Source: an uncultured Maribacter sp. (GTDB taxonomy: Bacteria; Bacteroidota; Bacteroidia; Flavobacteriales; Flavobacteriaceae). Taken from it: a DNA stretch of 64,000 nt. A model generated the notes under the pieces. That model saw nothing but the letters and a program-made list of their open reading frames with translations, was not told where the DNA came from and did no database searches. Where the stretch lies: assembly GCF_947500405.1 (NCBI RefSeq), contig NZ_CANMRY010000004.1:62001-126000 (forward strand). Reading direction: 5' to 3'. Made by a program: the position numbers and the translations under genes. Below, piece after piece: positions 15,634 to 23,149 of this stretch. How positions within the stretch are numbered: the stretch's first letter is position 1; each line of letters starts with the position of its first letter.

Positions 15634-16107
15634 TTATCTGTGATGATATGGTTCATTTTTTAAAATAGTGAATCCTCTGTAAATTTGTTCTACCATAAAT
15701 AAGCGAACCATTTGGTGAGAGAATGTCATTTTTGATAAACTAATTTTTCCTTTTGCTGCTTTATAAATATTATCGCTAAAACCATAAGGACCACCAATTA
15801 CAAATACTAATTGTTTATTACCTGCATTCATCTTTTTTTGTAGATAATTAGAGAAATCTACAGAAGAAAATTGCTTTCCATTTTCATCTAACAATACTAA
15901 AACATCGGTAGGGATTATTTTTTTTAAAATAAGTTCTCCTTCTTTTTCTTTTTGCTGCTTTTCGGATAAATTCTTCACATTTTTTATATCGGGGATAATG
16001 TCTAAAGAGAACTTTATATAGTGTTGTAAGCGTTTGGTGTAAATATTTATTAATTCTTGTAGTTGTTTGCTATCCGTTTTCCCTATAGCTATTAATTTTA
16101 TAGTCAT
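15634..16107 (-). CDS. rlmH: 23S rRNA (pseudouridine1915-N3)-methyltransferase RlmH
   Basis: SPOUT methyltransferase that modifies helix 69 of 23S rRNA in assembled 70S ribosomes. The 157 residues match the family. Motifs are IKLIAIGKTDSKQLQELI at the N-terminus, VLLDENGKQFSS, FVIGGPYGFSDNIY (SAM-binding knot) and the C-terminal MVRLFMVEQIYRGFTI ending YHHR. The start ATG lies only four bases after a perfect -7 box, so the transcript may be leaderless. Confidence 0.95.
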   Translation of the reverse strand: MTIKLIAIGKTDSKQLQELINIYTKRLQHYIKFSLDIIPDIKNVKNLSEKQQKEKEGELILKKIIPTDVLVLLDENGKQFSSVDFSNYLQKKMNAGNKQLVFVIGGPYGFSDNIYKAAKGKISLSKMTFSHQMVRLFMVEQIYRGFTILKNEPYHHR

Positions 16108-16111
16108 GCCT

Positions 16112-16119
16112 CAAAGTTA
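16112..16119 (-). promoter_or_regulatory. Bacteroidota -7 box for rlmH
   Basis: TAACTTTG on the minus strand (TAnnTTTG), ending four bases before the rlmH ATG. Transcription would begin at or inside the start codon. Confidence 0.5.
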
Positions 16120-16133
16120 AATTATTTTGGCAA

Positions 16134-16141
16134 TATCTTTG
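16134..16141 (+). promoter_or_regulatory. Bacteroidota -7 box, possibly for nadC
   Basis: TATCTTTG on the plus strand, 130 bases before the nadC start. The implied leader contains an AT-only 8-bp hairpin (arms 16164-16171 and 16178-16185). It lies back to back with the rlmH box. Confidence 0.35.
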
Positions 16142-16271
16142 CGTTAAGGAACTGGCTATAGAAAAATAATATGCTCTTATTATTTCTGAGTATACATCCA
16201 ATAATTAAATACAAAGCGGGGATTAAATAGAGTATGTTTTTAGTATTTTAGCATAAAGCAATATAAAATTA

Positions 16272-17129
16272 ATGATTTCAGAAATACAATTTAAGATAGA
16301 GATAGACGGAATAATAAAAAATGCTATTAGAGAAGATATAGGAGATGGGGATCATAGTTCTCTAGCGTGTATTCCAGAAACAGCAACTGGAAAAGCAAAG
16401 CTTTTAGTAAAAGATGATGGTATAATTGCTGGCGTAGCGTTTGCAAAGCAAGTTTTTAATTATGTAGATTCTAGCTTAAAAATAGAAACGCTTCTTGAAG
16501 ATGGCGCTGCTGTAAAGTACGGAGATATTGTTTTTTATGTAGAAGGTAGTTCGCAAAGTATATTAAAGGCAGAAAGATTGGTTTTAAATGCAATGCAACG
16601 TATGAGCGCTATTGCAACTAAAACAAATTTCTTTGTAAAATTATTAGAAGGTACAGGTACTAAGATATTAGACACAAGAAAAACTACCCCAGGAATAAGA
16701 GCATTAGAAAAATGGGCAGTTAAAATAGGAGGTGGAGAAAACCATAGATTTGCTTTGTATGATATGATTATGCTAAAAGATAATCATATAGATTTTTGTG
16801 GAGGCCTTACACAAGCTATTGAAAAAACAAAACAATATTTAAAGGAGAATAATAAAGATTTAAAAATAATTGTAGAAGCAAGAGATTTAAATGAGATTAA
16901 AGAAATATTAAAAACAGAAGGAGTATATCGTATTCTTATAGATAATTTTAATTATGAAGATACGCGCACTGCTGTAAAATTAATTGGAGATACTTGTTTA
17001 ACAGAATCCTCTGGAGGTATAAATGAGAAAACTATAAGACAGTATGCAGAATGCGGTGTAAATTATATTTCTTCGGGAGCATTAACACATTCAGTTTATA
17101 ATATGGATTTGAGTCTTAAAGCAGTATAA
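16272..17129 (+). CDS. nadC: Nicotinate-nucleotide pyrophosphorylase (carboxylating)
   Basis: Quinolinate phosphoribosyltransferase of de novo NAD synthesis: quinolinate plus PRPP gives nicotinate mononucleotide, CO2 and PPi. The 285 residues match the family. Visible motifs are IREDIGDGDHSSLACIP, ERLVLNAMQRMSAIATKT, DTRKTTPGIRALEKWAV and KIGGGENHRFALYDMIMLKDNH, then the C-terminal ESSGGI and YISSGALTHS phosphate-binding loops. Its stop is directly followed by the yihY start (TAAATG). No nadA or nadB is in the window. Confidence 0.96.
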   Translation: MISEIQFKIEIDGIIKNAIREDIGDGDHSSLACIPETATGKAKLLVKDDGIIAGVAFAKQVFNYVDSSLKIETLLEDGAAVKYGDIVFYVEGSSQSILKAERLVLNAMQRMSAIATKTNFFVKLLEGTGTKILDTRKTTPGIRALEKWAVKIGGGENHRFALYDMIMLKDNHIDFCGGLTQAIEKTKQYLKENNKDLKIIVEARDLNEIKEILKTEGVYRILIDNFNYEDTRTAVKLIGDTCLTESSGGINEKTIRQYAECGVNYISSGALTHSVYNMDLSLKAV

Positions 17130-18101
17130 ATGTCAAAAGAAATAGAGGAAAAACTTAATAAAATACCTGTTGTAAATACAGTGGTTTCTCTATTAAAAAA
17201 AATAAAATTACCTGGATTTAGAGGGCTTTCTAGTTATGATTTAATAGAAATGTATGTAGTAGGTGTGGGGCAAGGAGCATTGTCTACAAGAGCTAGTTCT
17301 ATTGCTTTTAGCTTATTTATGGCTCTATTTCCTTTATTAATTTTTCTGTTAACCCTTGTGCCTTGGATTATACCATATGCAAGCGTGGGTAATGAAAATT
17401 TTGATGCGCAATTTTTAATTTTTTTAGAATCCTTTTTACCATCAGCTACGAGTGATTATTTTGGAGATATTTACCAACAAATAAAAGACCAGAAACAAGG
17501 AGGTATTCGTTCTTCTGCATTTTTAATATCTATATTTTTAATGGCAAATGGTGTAAATGCTATTTTTGGAGGTTTTGAAAATTCATATCATATAAACTTA
17601 ACGCGTAATTTTTTTAGGCAGTATGCTTATGCACTACTGGTGGGCTTACTTTTGTCATTATTGCTTATAATAGGGGCTGTTGCATATGTATATTTTGAGT
17701 TTTATATAATTGATTATTTAAGTGAGTGGGCAGCAAAAACGCGAGGATATGATTTAACAAATAATGATATAGTTGGAGCGCAAATAGGAAAAGTATTGTT
17801 CTTTATTATATTATCTTATTTTACCACCGCAATTTTATATTATTTTGGAACAGCAGAAGGTAAGAAAGCAAGATTTTTTTCCTTAGGAGCTTTAATGACT
17901 ACGTTGCTTTTTATGGTAACATCTTATTTATTTGGAGTTTATGTAGAAAAATTTGCAAGATATAACGAGTTGTATGGAGCATTAGGAGGATTGTTAATTT
18001 TAATGGTGTATATCTGGTTAAATTCTAATATATTGCTACTTGGGTTTGAGCTAAACGCTTCTTTAAATTCCCTGAGAAAAATATCTAATAAGAATGATTA
18101 A
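17130..18101 (+). CDS. YihY/BrkB-family inner-membrane protein
   Basis: A protein of 323 residues with about six membrane helices (about 60-85, 118-140, 164-190, 211-238, 248-268, 279-305). The family pattern is clear: LSTRASSIAFSLFMALFPLLIFLL, FLISIFLMANGVNAIFGGFE and LGGLLILMVYIWLNSNILLLGFELN. The family was once called tRNA-processing RNase BN in error; a transport or envelope role is more likely but unproven. It starts immediately after nadC and overlaps the next gene by 8 bases, so nadC-yihY-DUF2147-priA is probably one operon. Confidence 0.85.
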   Translation: MSKEIEEKLNKIPVVNTVVSLLKKIKLPGFRGLSSYDLIEMYVVGVGQGALSTRASSIAFSLFMALFPLLIFLLTLVPWIIPYASVGNENFDAQFLIFLESFLPSATSDYFGDIYQQIKDQKQGGIRSSAFLISIFLMANGVNAIFGGFENSYHINLTRNFFRQYAYALLVGLLLSLLLIIGAVAYVYFEFYIIDYLSEWAAKTRGYDLTNNDIVGAQIGKVLFFIILSYFTTAILYYFGTAEGKKARFFSLGALMTTLLFMVTSYLFGVYVEKFARYNELYGALGGLLILMVYIWLNSNILLLGFELNASLNSLRKISNKND

Positions 18102-18534
18102 GTTTAGTAAAGAGATAATAATTGTATTATTTTTATTAGTAGTTAATTTAAGTCAGTCTCAGAGCGTTTTTGGAAAATGGAAAACAATAGATGACAGAAC
18201 AGGCTTGCCAAAAGGAGTTATAGATATTTATAAGAAAGATGGCCTTATGTATGGTCGTTTGATAAAAGTTTTAGAACCTGGAAAAGAAAATATGCTTTGC
18301 GGTAAGTGCGAAGGAGATTTAAAAGATAAGCCAGTTTTAGGAATGACTATTATTGATGCTGCCGAAGAAAATGAAGATGGGGAGTGGAAAGGAAAAACAC
18401 TTTTTGACCCAGAGCAAGCAATGACGTTTCGCTGCAAAATATGGTTAAACCCAGATAATGAAAATGAATTAAAAGTAAGAGGTTATTTAGCTTTTATATA
18501 TAGAACCCAAACTTGGGTACGTGTAGAGGAATAA
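18094..18534 (+). CDS. DUF2147-family secreted protein
   Basis: A protein of 146 residues with a signal peptide (about 1-22, ending LSQSQS). The mature part has the DUF2147 pattern: VFGKWKTIDDRTGLPKGVIDIY, then YGRLIKVLEP, a Cys pair in MLCGKCEGD, and ELKVRGYLAFIYRTQTW at the end. A small periplasmic beta-barrel-like fold is expected; function unknown. It overlaps yihY by 8 bases and is followed by priA three bases later. Confidence 0.85.
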   Translation: MIKFSKEIIIVLFLLVVNLSQSQSVFGKWKTIDDRTGLPKGVIDIYKKDGLMYGRLIKVLEPGKENMLCGKCEGDLKDKPVLGMTIIDAAEENEDGEWKGKTLFDPEQAMTFRCKIWLNPDNENELKVRGYLAFIYRTQTWVRVEE

Positions 18535-18537
18535 TAA

Positions 18538-20994
18538 ATGAGTTATTTTATTGATGTAATATTACCTATACCTTTAGAAAGGCTATTTACTTATAGTATC
18601 TCCGCAGAAGAAGCTCAGATATTACAAGCGGGTATGCGTGTGGCAGTACCATTTGGAAAATCTAAAATATACACCGCTTTAGTACATAATATACATGCTA
18701 CAGCACCTACAGTTTATGAGGCTAAAGAAATACATCAAATTTTAGAAGATGAACCTTTAGTTAATGCTTTTCAGATTAAACATTGGGAGTGGTTGGCAGA
18801 TTATTACATGTGTACTATTGGTGAGGTTTTTAGGAGTGCTGTTCCAAGTGCTTTTTTATTAGAAAGTGAAACCCTTATTTTAAAAAATGAAAATACAGAT
18901 GTTAAGGATGCAGATTTAAAGGATGATGAATTTTTAGTATTTGAAGCGTTAGAGCACCAACCCATTTTAAAAGTACATGAGGTAGCTGCAATTGTAGAAC
19001 GTAAAAATATACTTCCAATATTAAATAGATTGCTAGCAAAAGAAGTTATTCTTTTAAAAGAAGAAATATATGCGCAATACAAACCAAAACTAGTTTCTTA
19101 TGTAGCTTTAGGAGAAGCATATACTACAGAAGAAGCATTAATAAAATTATTAGAATCCTTAACAAGGGCACCAAAACAAAGCCAGGTAGTATTATCTTTA
19201 TTTCAATTACAAGCATCTACAAGAAAACCCATAAAAGTTTCTGATTTAGTAGAGCGTAGCGGAAGTTCTAATGCTATAATAAAATCTTTAGTCAAAAAGG
19301 GAATACTAAAAGAGTATAAAATTCAGACTGATAGAGTTTCCTTTAATTCAGATACAGAACAATCTACTTTAAAAAAATTAAATGAATTTCAGAATACTGC
19401 AATAGAAAGTATAACTGTATCTTTTGCTCAAGAGAAAGTTACTTTGTTAAAAGGAGTTACTTCTTCTGGTAAGACGGAGGTTTATGTAAAACTGATTCAA
19501 AAATGTGTAGAAGAGGGGAAACAAGCCTTATATCTTCTTCCAGAAATAGCACTTACTACGCAGTTAATTGGCAGACTTCAAAATTACTTTGGAGGGCAGG
19601 TTTCGGTTTATCATTCTAAATACAGTATTCATGAACGAGTAGAGGTTTGGAATAATGTATTAACGCAAAAATCTAAAGCACAAGTAGTAATAGGGGCAAG
19701 GTCTTCTTTGTTTTTGCCATTTAGTAATTTAGGTTTAGTAATTATAGATGAAGAACATGAAAGTTCTTTTAAACAATTTGACCCGGCACCAAGATACCAT
19801 GCAAGAGATACGGCAATAGTATTAGGGAAACTGCATAAAGCAGATATTCTCCTTGGTTCTGCCACTCCAAGTATAGAAAGTTATTTTAATGCTCTAAATG
19901 GTAAATATGGATATGCAGAAATAAATAAGCGTTTTGGAAATGTATTAATGCCAGAAATTGAACTGGTAGATATAAAAGAAGAAAGCCGAAAACGAAAAAT
20001 GAAAGGTCACTTTTCGGAACGTTTATTAGAAAAGATTACGGAGACATTAGATTTAGGAGAGCAAGTTATTCTTTTTCAAAATAGAAGAGGATATGCTCCT
20101 ATATTAGAATGTGCTACTTGTGGTCATAGTCCGCAGTGTCCTAATTGCGATGTTAGTTTAACCTATCATCAACATAAAAAACAATTACGTTGTCATTACT
20201 GTAGTTATTATATTCCACTGCAAAAAAGTTGCCAAGCCTGTGGTAGTGCTAAGTTAGATACTAAAGGTTTTGGAACAGAGCAAGTAGAAAAAGAATTGCG
20301 AGAACTTTTTCCAGAGACTAAGGTTGGTAGAATGGATTTGGATACCACCAGAGGTAAATATGGTTATGAAAAAATAATTACTGCTTTTGAGCAACAAGAG
20401 ATAGATATTTTAGTAGGTACCCAAATGCTAACAAAAGGATTAGATTTTAGAAATGTAAGCCTAGTTGGGATTATGAGTGCAGATTCGTTGCTAAATTTCC
20501 CAGATTATAGAGCGCACGAAAGAACTTTTCAATTATTAACACAAGTTGCAGGTAGGGCGGGGAGAACTAAAAAAAGAGGAGAGGTGCTAATACAAACCTA
20601 TAATCCGTACCATCAAATACTAAAACAAGTTTCTGTACATGATTATGAAGGAATGTACAAAGAACAATTATATGAGCGTAGGCAATTTAAATATCCGCCT
20701 TTAAATAGGATTCTAAAAATAACATTTAAGCACAAAGATTATAATAAGTTAAATGAAGCTGCAGAATGGTTTGGTAAAGGGGTAAGAAATATATTTGGAG
20801 AGAATGTATTAGGACCAGAATATCCGCCTGTGGCAAGAATCCGTAATCAGTATATAAAACATATAACGATAAAGATTAATAAAGAAGCACATTTGGGTAA
20901 AACAAAAAATAGCATTAAAAGAGTTGAAAAATCTTTTAATGCTATTGCACACTTTAGAAGTGTAAGAGTAATCTACAATGTAGATCACATATAA
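18538..20994 (+). CDS. priA: Primosomal protein N' (replication restart helicase PriA)
   Basis: Superfamily 2 DNA helicase of 818 residues that recognises stalled forks and reloads the replicative helicase. The N-terminal fork-binding domain (about 1-105, FIDVILPIPLERLFTY) is followed by the helicase core with KGVTSSGKTEVY (Walker A), DEEHESSF (DEAH-like), LGSATPS, and TQMLTKGLDF and QVAGRAGR in the second lobe. Eight cysteines inserted in the core (CATCGHSPQCPNC then CHYC and CQAC) bind two zinc ions. It ends two bases before the convergent LytTR gene stop, with no terminator seen. Confidence 0.96.
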   Translation: MSYFIDVILPIPLERLFTYSISAEEAQILQAGMRVAVPFGKSKIYTALVHNIHATAPTVYEAKEIHQILEDEPLVNAFQIKHWEWLADYYMCTIGEVFRSAVPSAFLLESETLILKNENTDVKDADLKDDEFLVFEALEHQPILKVHEVAAIVERKNILPILNRLLAKEVILLKEEIYAQYKPKLVSYVALGEAYTTEEALIKLLESLTRAPKQSQVVLSLFQLQASTRKPIKVSDLVERSGSSNAIIKSLVKKGILKEYKIQTDRVSFNSDTEQSTLKKLNEFQNTAIESITVSFAQEKVTLLKGVTSSGKTEVYVKLIQKCVEEGKQALYLLPEIALTTQLIGRLQNYFGGQVSVYHSKYSIHERVEVWNNVLTQKSKAQVVIGARSSLFLPFSNLGLVIIDEEHESSFKQFDPAPRYHARDTAIVLGKLHKADILLGSATPSIESYFNALNGKYGYAEINKRFGNVLMPEIELVDIKEESRKRKMKGHFSERLLEKITETLDLGEQVILFQNRRGYAPILECATCGHSPQCPNCDVSLTYHQHKKQLRCHYCSYYIPLQKSCQACGSAKLDTKGFGTEQVEKELRELFPETKVGRMDLDTTRGKYGYEKIITAFEQQEIDILVGTQMLTKGLDFRNVSLVGIMSADSLLNFPDYRAHERTFQLLTQVAGRAGRTKKRGEVLIQTYNPYHQILKQVSVHDYEGMYKEQLYERRQFKYPPLNRILKITFKHKDYNKLNEAAEWFGKGVRNIFGENVLGPEYPPVARIRNQYIKHITIKINKEAHLGKTKNSIKRVEKSFNAIAHFRSVRVIYNVDHI

Positions 20995-20995
20995 G

Positions 20996-21688
20996 TTAAA
21001 CGTTACTAAGCGCTTCTGCTAGTTCTGTTTTCTTGTTTCTACTTAATGGTATAGATCTACCGCTAACTTCAACATTTTTGCTATTGAACTTTTCAACTTT
21101 TTCTAAATTCACAATGTAGGATTTGTGAATTCTAAGAAATTTTTCTTCTGGCAATTGCTTTTCAAAAGATTTCATTGTTGATAAGATTACGATATTTGCT
21201 TCATCTGTAACTAATTTTATGTAGTCACCAAGAGCTTCAATCCACTTAATGTCATTAAGTATAACTTTTCTCTTTTTAAGATTACTTTTAACAAAAATAT
21301 GCTCTTCATCTTCATGAACTTTGTTAGCTTGTTCAAACTTTGCTACGGCTCTTTTAACAGAAGCATCAAAACGAGCCATAGTAATTGGCTTGTGTAAATA
21401 ATCTGTTACATCGTAGTCAAATGCTTTTAAGGCATAATCTGGTTTTCCGGTAATTAATATTACCTGAGGACTGTTATCTAGGGACTCGAGTAGGTCGAAC
21501 CCAGTAATGATAGGCATCTCAACATCAAGAAAAATTAAATCTATCTCGTTGTTTTTAATACCATTCTTAGCCTCAATTGCGTTGCTGTATTCGGCTACTA
21601 ATGCTAGGTTGGGATGGTTGTTTACCAATTTGGCAACTGCCATCCTCTGCATAGAGGAGTCGTCTACAATAATACTTCTTAATTTCAT
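20996..21688 (-). CDS. LytTR-family response regulator
   Basis: Two-component regulator of 230 residues. The receiver domain (about 1-120) has the acidic pair in IIVDDSSMQR, the phosphoacceptor Asp in IFLDVEMP, and a Lys in the HKPI segment. The LytTR DNA-binding domain (about 135-230) shows IFVKSNLKKRKVILNDIKWIEALGDYIKL and FLRIHKSYIVNLEKVEKF. I chose the ATG at 21688, which starts KLRSIIVDD; the frame upstream to 21772 is unrelated. No histidine kinase of the usual LytS type is adjacent, so the partner is elsewhere. Confidence 0.92.
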   Translation of the reverse strand: MKLRSIIVDDSSMQRMAVAKLVNNHPNLALVAEYSNAIEAKNGIKNNEIDLIFLDVEMPIITGFDLLESLDNSPQVILITGKPDYALKAFDYDVTDYLHKPITMARFDASVKRAVAKFEQANKVHEDEEHIFVKSNLKKRKVILNDIKWIEALGDYIKLVTDEANIVILSTMKSFEKQLPEEKFLRIHKSYIVNLEKVEKFNSKNVEVSGRSIPLSRNKKTELAEALSNV

Positions 21689-21880
21689 AAAACGGCTGAT
21701 TTGTGGGGTTAAATCATCGACAAAGAACAGAAAAAACAAGATGAATTGCAACAAAAGATGTAAACAATGCATTGTTTATTGTGTAATTAGCAATGATCAT
21801 ATATTAAAGATTTGGTTAATTTAAATTTTAAAGCTTCCTAGTTATAACGATGAATTTTCCGTTTTCGTGTAATAAAACGT

Positions 21881-21917
21881 AAATAATATTATTTTATGTG
21901 ATATATAAAATAATATT
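21881..21917 (+). repeat. Direct repeat AAATAATATT upstream of rpsF
   Basis: The 10-base unit occurs at 21881-21890 and 21908-21917, just before the rpsF -7 box; the first copy lies within a 14-base palindrome. It may be a binding site or just AT-rich simple sequence. Confidence 0.3.
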
Positions 21918-21919
21918 CC

Positions 21920-21927
21920 TACTTTTG
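21920..21927 (+). promoter_or_regulatory. Bacteroidota -7 box for the rpsF operon
   Basis: TACTTTTG followed by CAG (TAnnTTTG), 23 bases before the rpsF ATG. A GTG-ended motif 19 bases upstream could act as a weak -33 element. The short leader leaves no room for the S6:S18-binding RNA known in other bacteria. Confidence 0.55.
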
Positions 21928-21950
21928 CAGACCTTAAAAAATAAAGTATT

Positions 21951-22292
21951 ATGAATCATTACGAAACTGTTTTCATTTTGAATCCCGTTCTATCTGATAC
22001 GCAGATAGAGGAAACAGTTAAGAAATTTGAAGATTTCTTAATTAAGAATGGTGCCAAAATGGTAGCCAAAGAAAATTGGGGGCTAAAGAAATTAGCTTAC
22101 CCTATTCAACACAAAAAGAGTGGTTTTTATCACTTGTTTGAATTTTCAGGAGAAGGAGATATAGTTACTCCTTACGAGCAAGAATTTAGACGTGACGAGC
22201 GTGTTATGCGTTTCTTAACGGTTAAGTTAGACAAACATGCAATTGCGTGGGCAGAAAAAAGAAGAACAAGAAATAAAACTACTAAAGCGTAA
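21951..22292 (+). CDS. rpsF: 30S ribosomal protein S6
   Basis: Small-subunit protein of 113 residues that forms a heterodimer with S18 on the 16S rRNA platform. Family features are [23 protein letters not shown] at the N-terminus, [24 protein letters not shown] in the middle, and [14 protein letters not shown] near the end. It is the first gene of rpsF-rpsR-rplI, with 5 bases to rpsR. The -7 box and ATG agree on the start. Confidence 0.97.
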   Translation: MNHYETVFILNPVLSDTQIEETVKKFEDFLIKNGAKMVAKENWGLKKLAYPIQHKKSGFYHLFEFSGEGDIVTPYEQEFRRDERVMRFLTVKLDKHAIAWAEKRRTRNKTTKA

Positions 22293-22297
22293 GGACT

Positions 22298-22594
22298 ATG
22301 GCATCTATAGAACAACAGGCAAAAGGAAAAAAAGATGGAGAAATTAGATATTTAACTCCACTTAATATTGAAACCAATACACGTAAAAAGTATTGTCGTT
22401 TTAAGAAATCAGGTATCAAATATATAGATTATAAAGATGCAGATTTCTTAATGAAATTAGTAAACGAGCAAGGTAAATTACTTCCAAGAAGACTTACAGG
22501 TACTTCTTTAAAGTATCAAAGAAAAGTGGCGCAGGCTGTTAAAAGAGCACGTCATATTGCATTAATGCCTTACGTTGGTGATTTATTAAAATAA
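22298..22594 (+). CDS. rpsR: 30S ribosomal protein S18
   Basis: A basic protein of 98 residues that binds 16S rRNA with S6. Visible are [22 protein letters not shown]-type N-terminal residues, [20 protein letters not shown], and the conserved core [23 protein letters not shown] followed by HIALMPYV. The N-terminal extension (about 20 residues beyond the minimal S18) is usual in Bacteroidota. It sits between rpsF and rplI, so stoichiometric synthesis is expected. Confidence 0.97.
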   Translation: MASIEQQAKGKKDGEIRYLTPLNIETNTRKKYCRFKKSGIKYIDYKDADFLMKLVNEQGKLLPRRLTGTSLKYQRKVAQAVKRARHIALMPYVGDLLK

Positions 22595-22609
22595 TAAAGA
22601 AAAAGAACC

Positions 22610-23062
22610 ATGGAACTAATATTAAAGGAAGACGTACAAAACTTAGGTTTTAAAGACGACGTAGTTAACGTAAAGAACGGATATGGAAGAAATTTTCTTA
22701 TCCCTCAAGGTTTAGCTGCTCTAGCTACAACTTCAGCTAAAAAAGTTTTAGCAGAAAATTTAAAGCAAAGAGCACATAAAGAAAAGAAAATTGTAGAAGC
22801 AGCAAATAAAACTGCAGAAACTCTTAAAGGACTAGAATTAAAAATTGCTGCTAAAACTGGTGCAGGAGACAAATTATTTGGATCTGTTACTACTATAGAT
22901 TTAGCTGCAGCTTTAGAAAAAGAAGGTCAAACAATAGAGAAAAAGTACATTAGTATTAATGGAGGTTCTGTAAAAAGAACTGGACCATACAATGCTCAGA
23001 TTAGATTACATAGAGAGGTAATTGTAGAATTTCCTTTTGAAGTTGTTGCTGAGAATAAATAA
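22610..23062 (+). CDS. rplI: 50S ribosomal protein L9
   Basis: Large-subunit protein of 150 residues binding 23S rRNA near the L1 stalk. The N-terminal domain has MELILKEDVQNLGFKDDVVNVKNGYGRNFLIPQGLA, matching the L9 signature (split here: GFKDDVVNVKNGYGRNFLIP, about 13-32). A long connecting helix and a C-terminal domain ending VIVEFPFEVV follow. It is the last gene of the operon; a strong palindromic terminator follows at 23087. Confidence 0.97.
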   Translation: MELILKEDVQNLGFKDDVVNVKNGYGRNFLIPQGLAALATTSAKKVLAENLKQRAHKEKKIVEAANKTAETLKGLELKIAAKTGAGDKLFGSVTTIDLAAALEKEGQTIEKKYISINGGSVKRTGPYNAQIRLHREVIVEFPFEVVAENK

Positions 23063-23086
23063 AGTTAACAAAGCGTTAATAATTTT

Positions 23087-23116
23087 AAGAGCTATGCGCG
23101 CATAGCTCTTTTTTTT
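23087..23116 (+). terminator. Rho-independent terminator of the rpsF-rpsR-rplI operon
   Basis: A 24-base perfect palindrome (AAGAGCTATGCG and its reverse complement, 23087-23110) followed by a T-run, 24 bases after rplI. Confidence 0.85.
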
Positions 23117-23120
23117 GGGT

Positions 23121-23128
23121 TAAATTTG
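23121..23128 (+). promoter_or_regulatory. Bacteroidota -7 box for the Oar-like receptor
   Basis: TAAATTTG (TAnnTTTG) 21 bases before the receptor ATG at 23150 and right after the ribosomal terminator. Confidence 0.5.
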
Positions 23129-23149
23129 CGTGACTCAAAAATATATTTT

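Noticed and set aside
16142-16271. NAD-type riboswitch in the nadC leader
   Set aside because: Only an AT-only hairpin is visible; no conserved riboswitch core that I can recognise.
21928-21950. S6:S18-binding leader RNA before rpsF
   Set aside because: The -7 box leaves a leader of under 20 bases, too short for the known motif.
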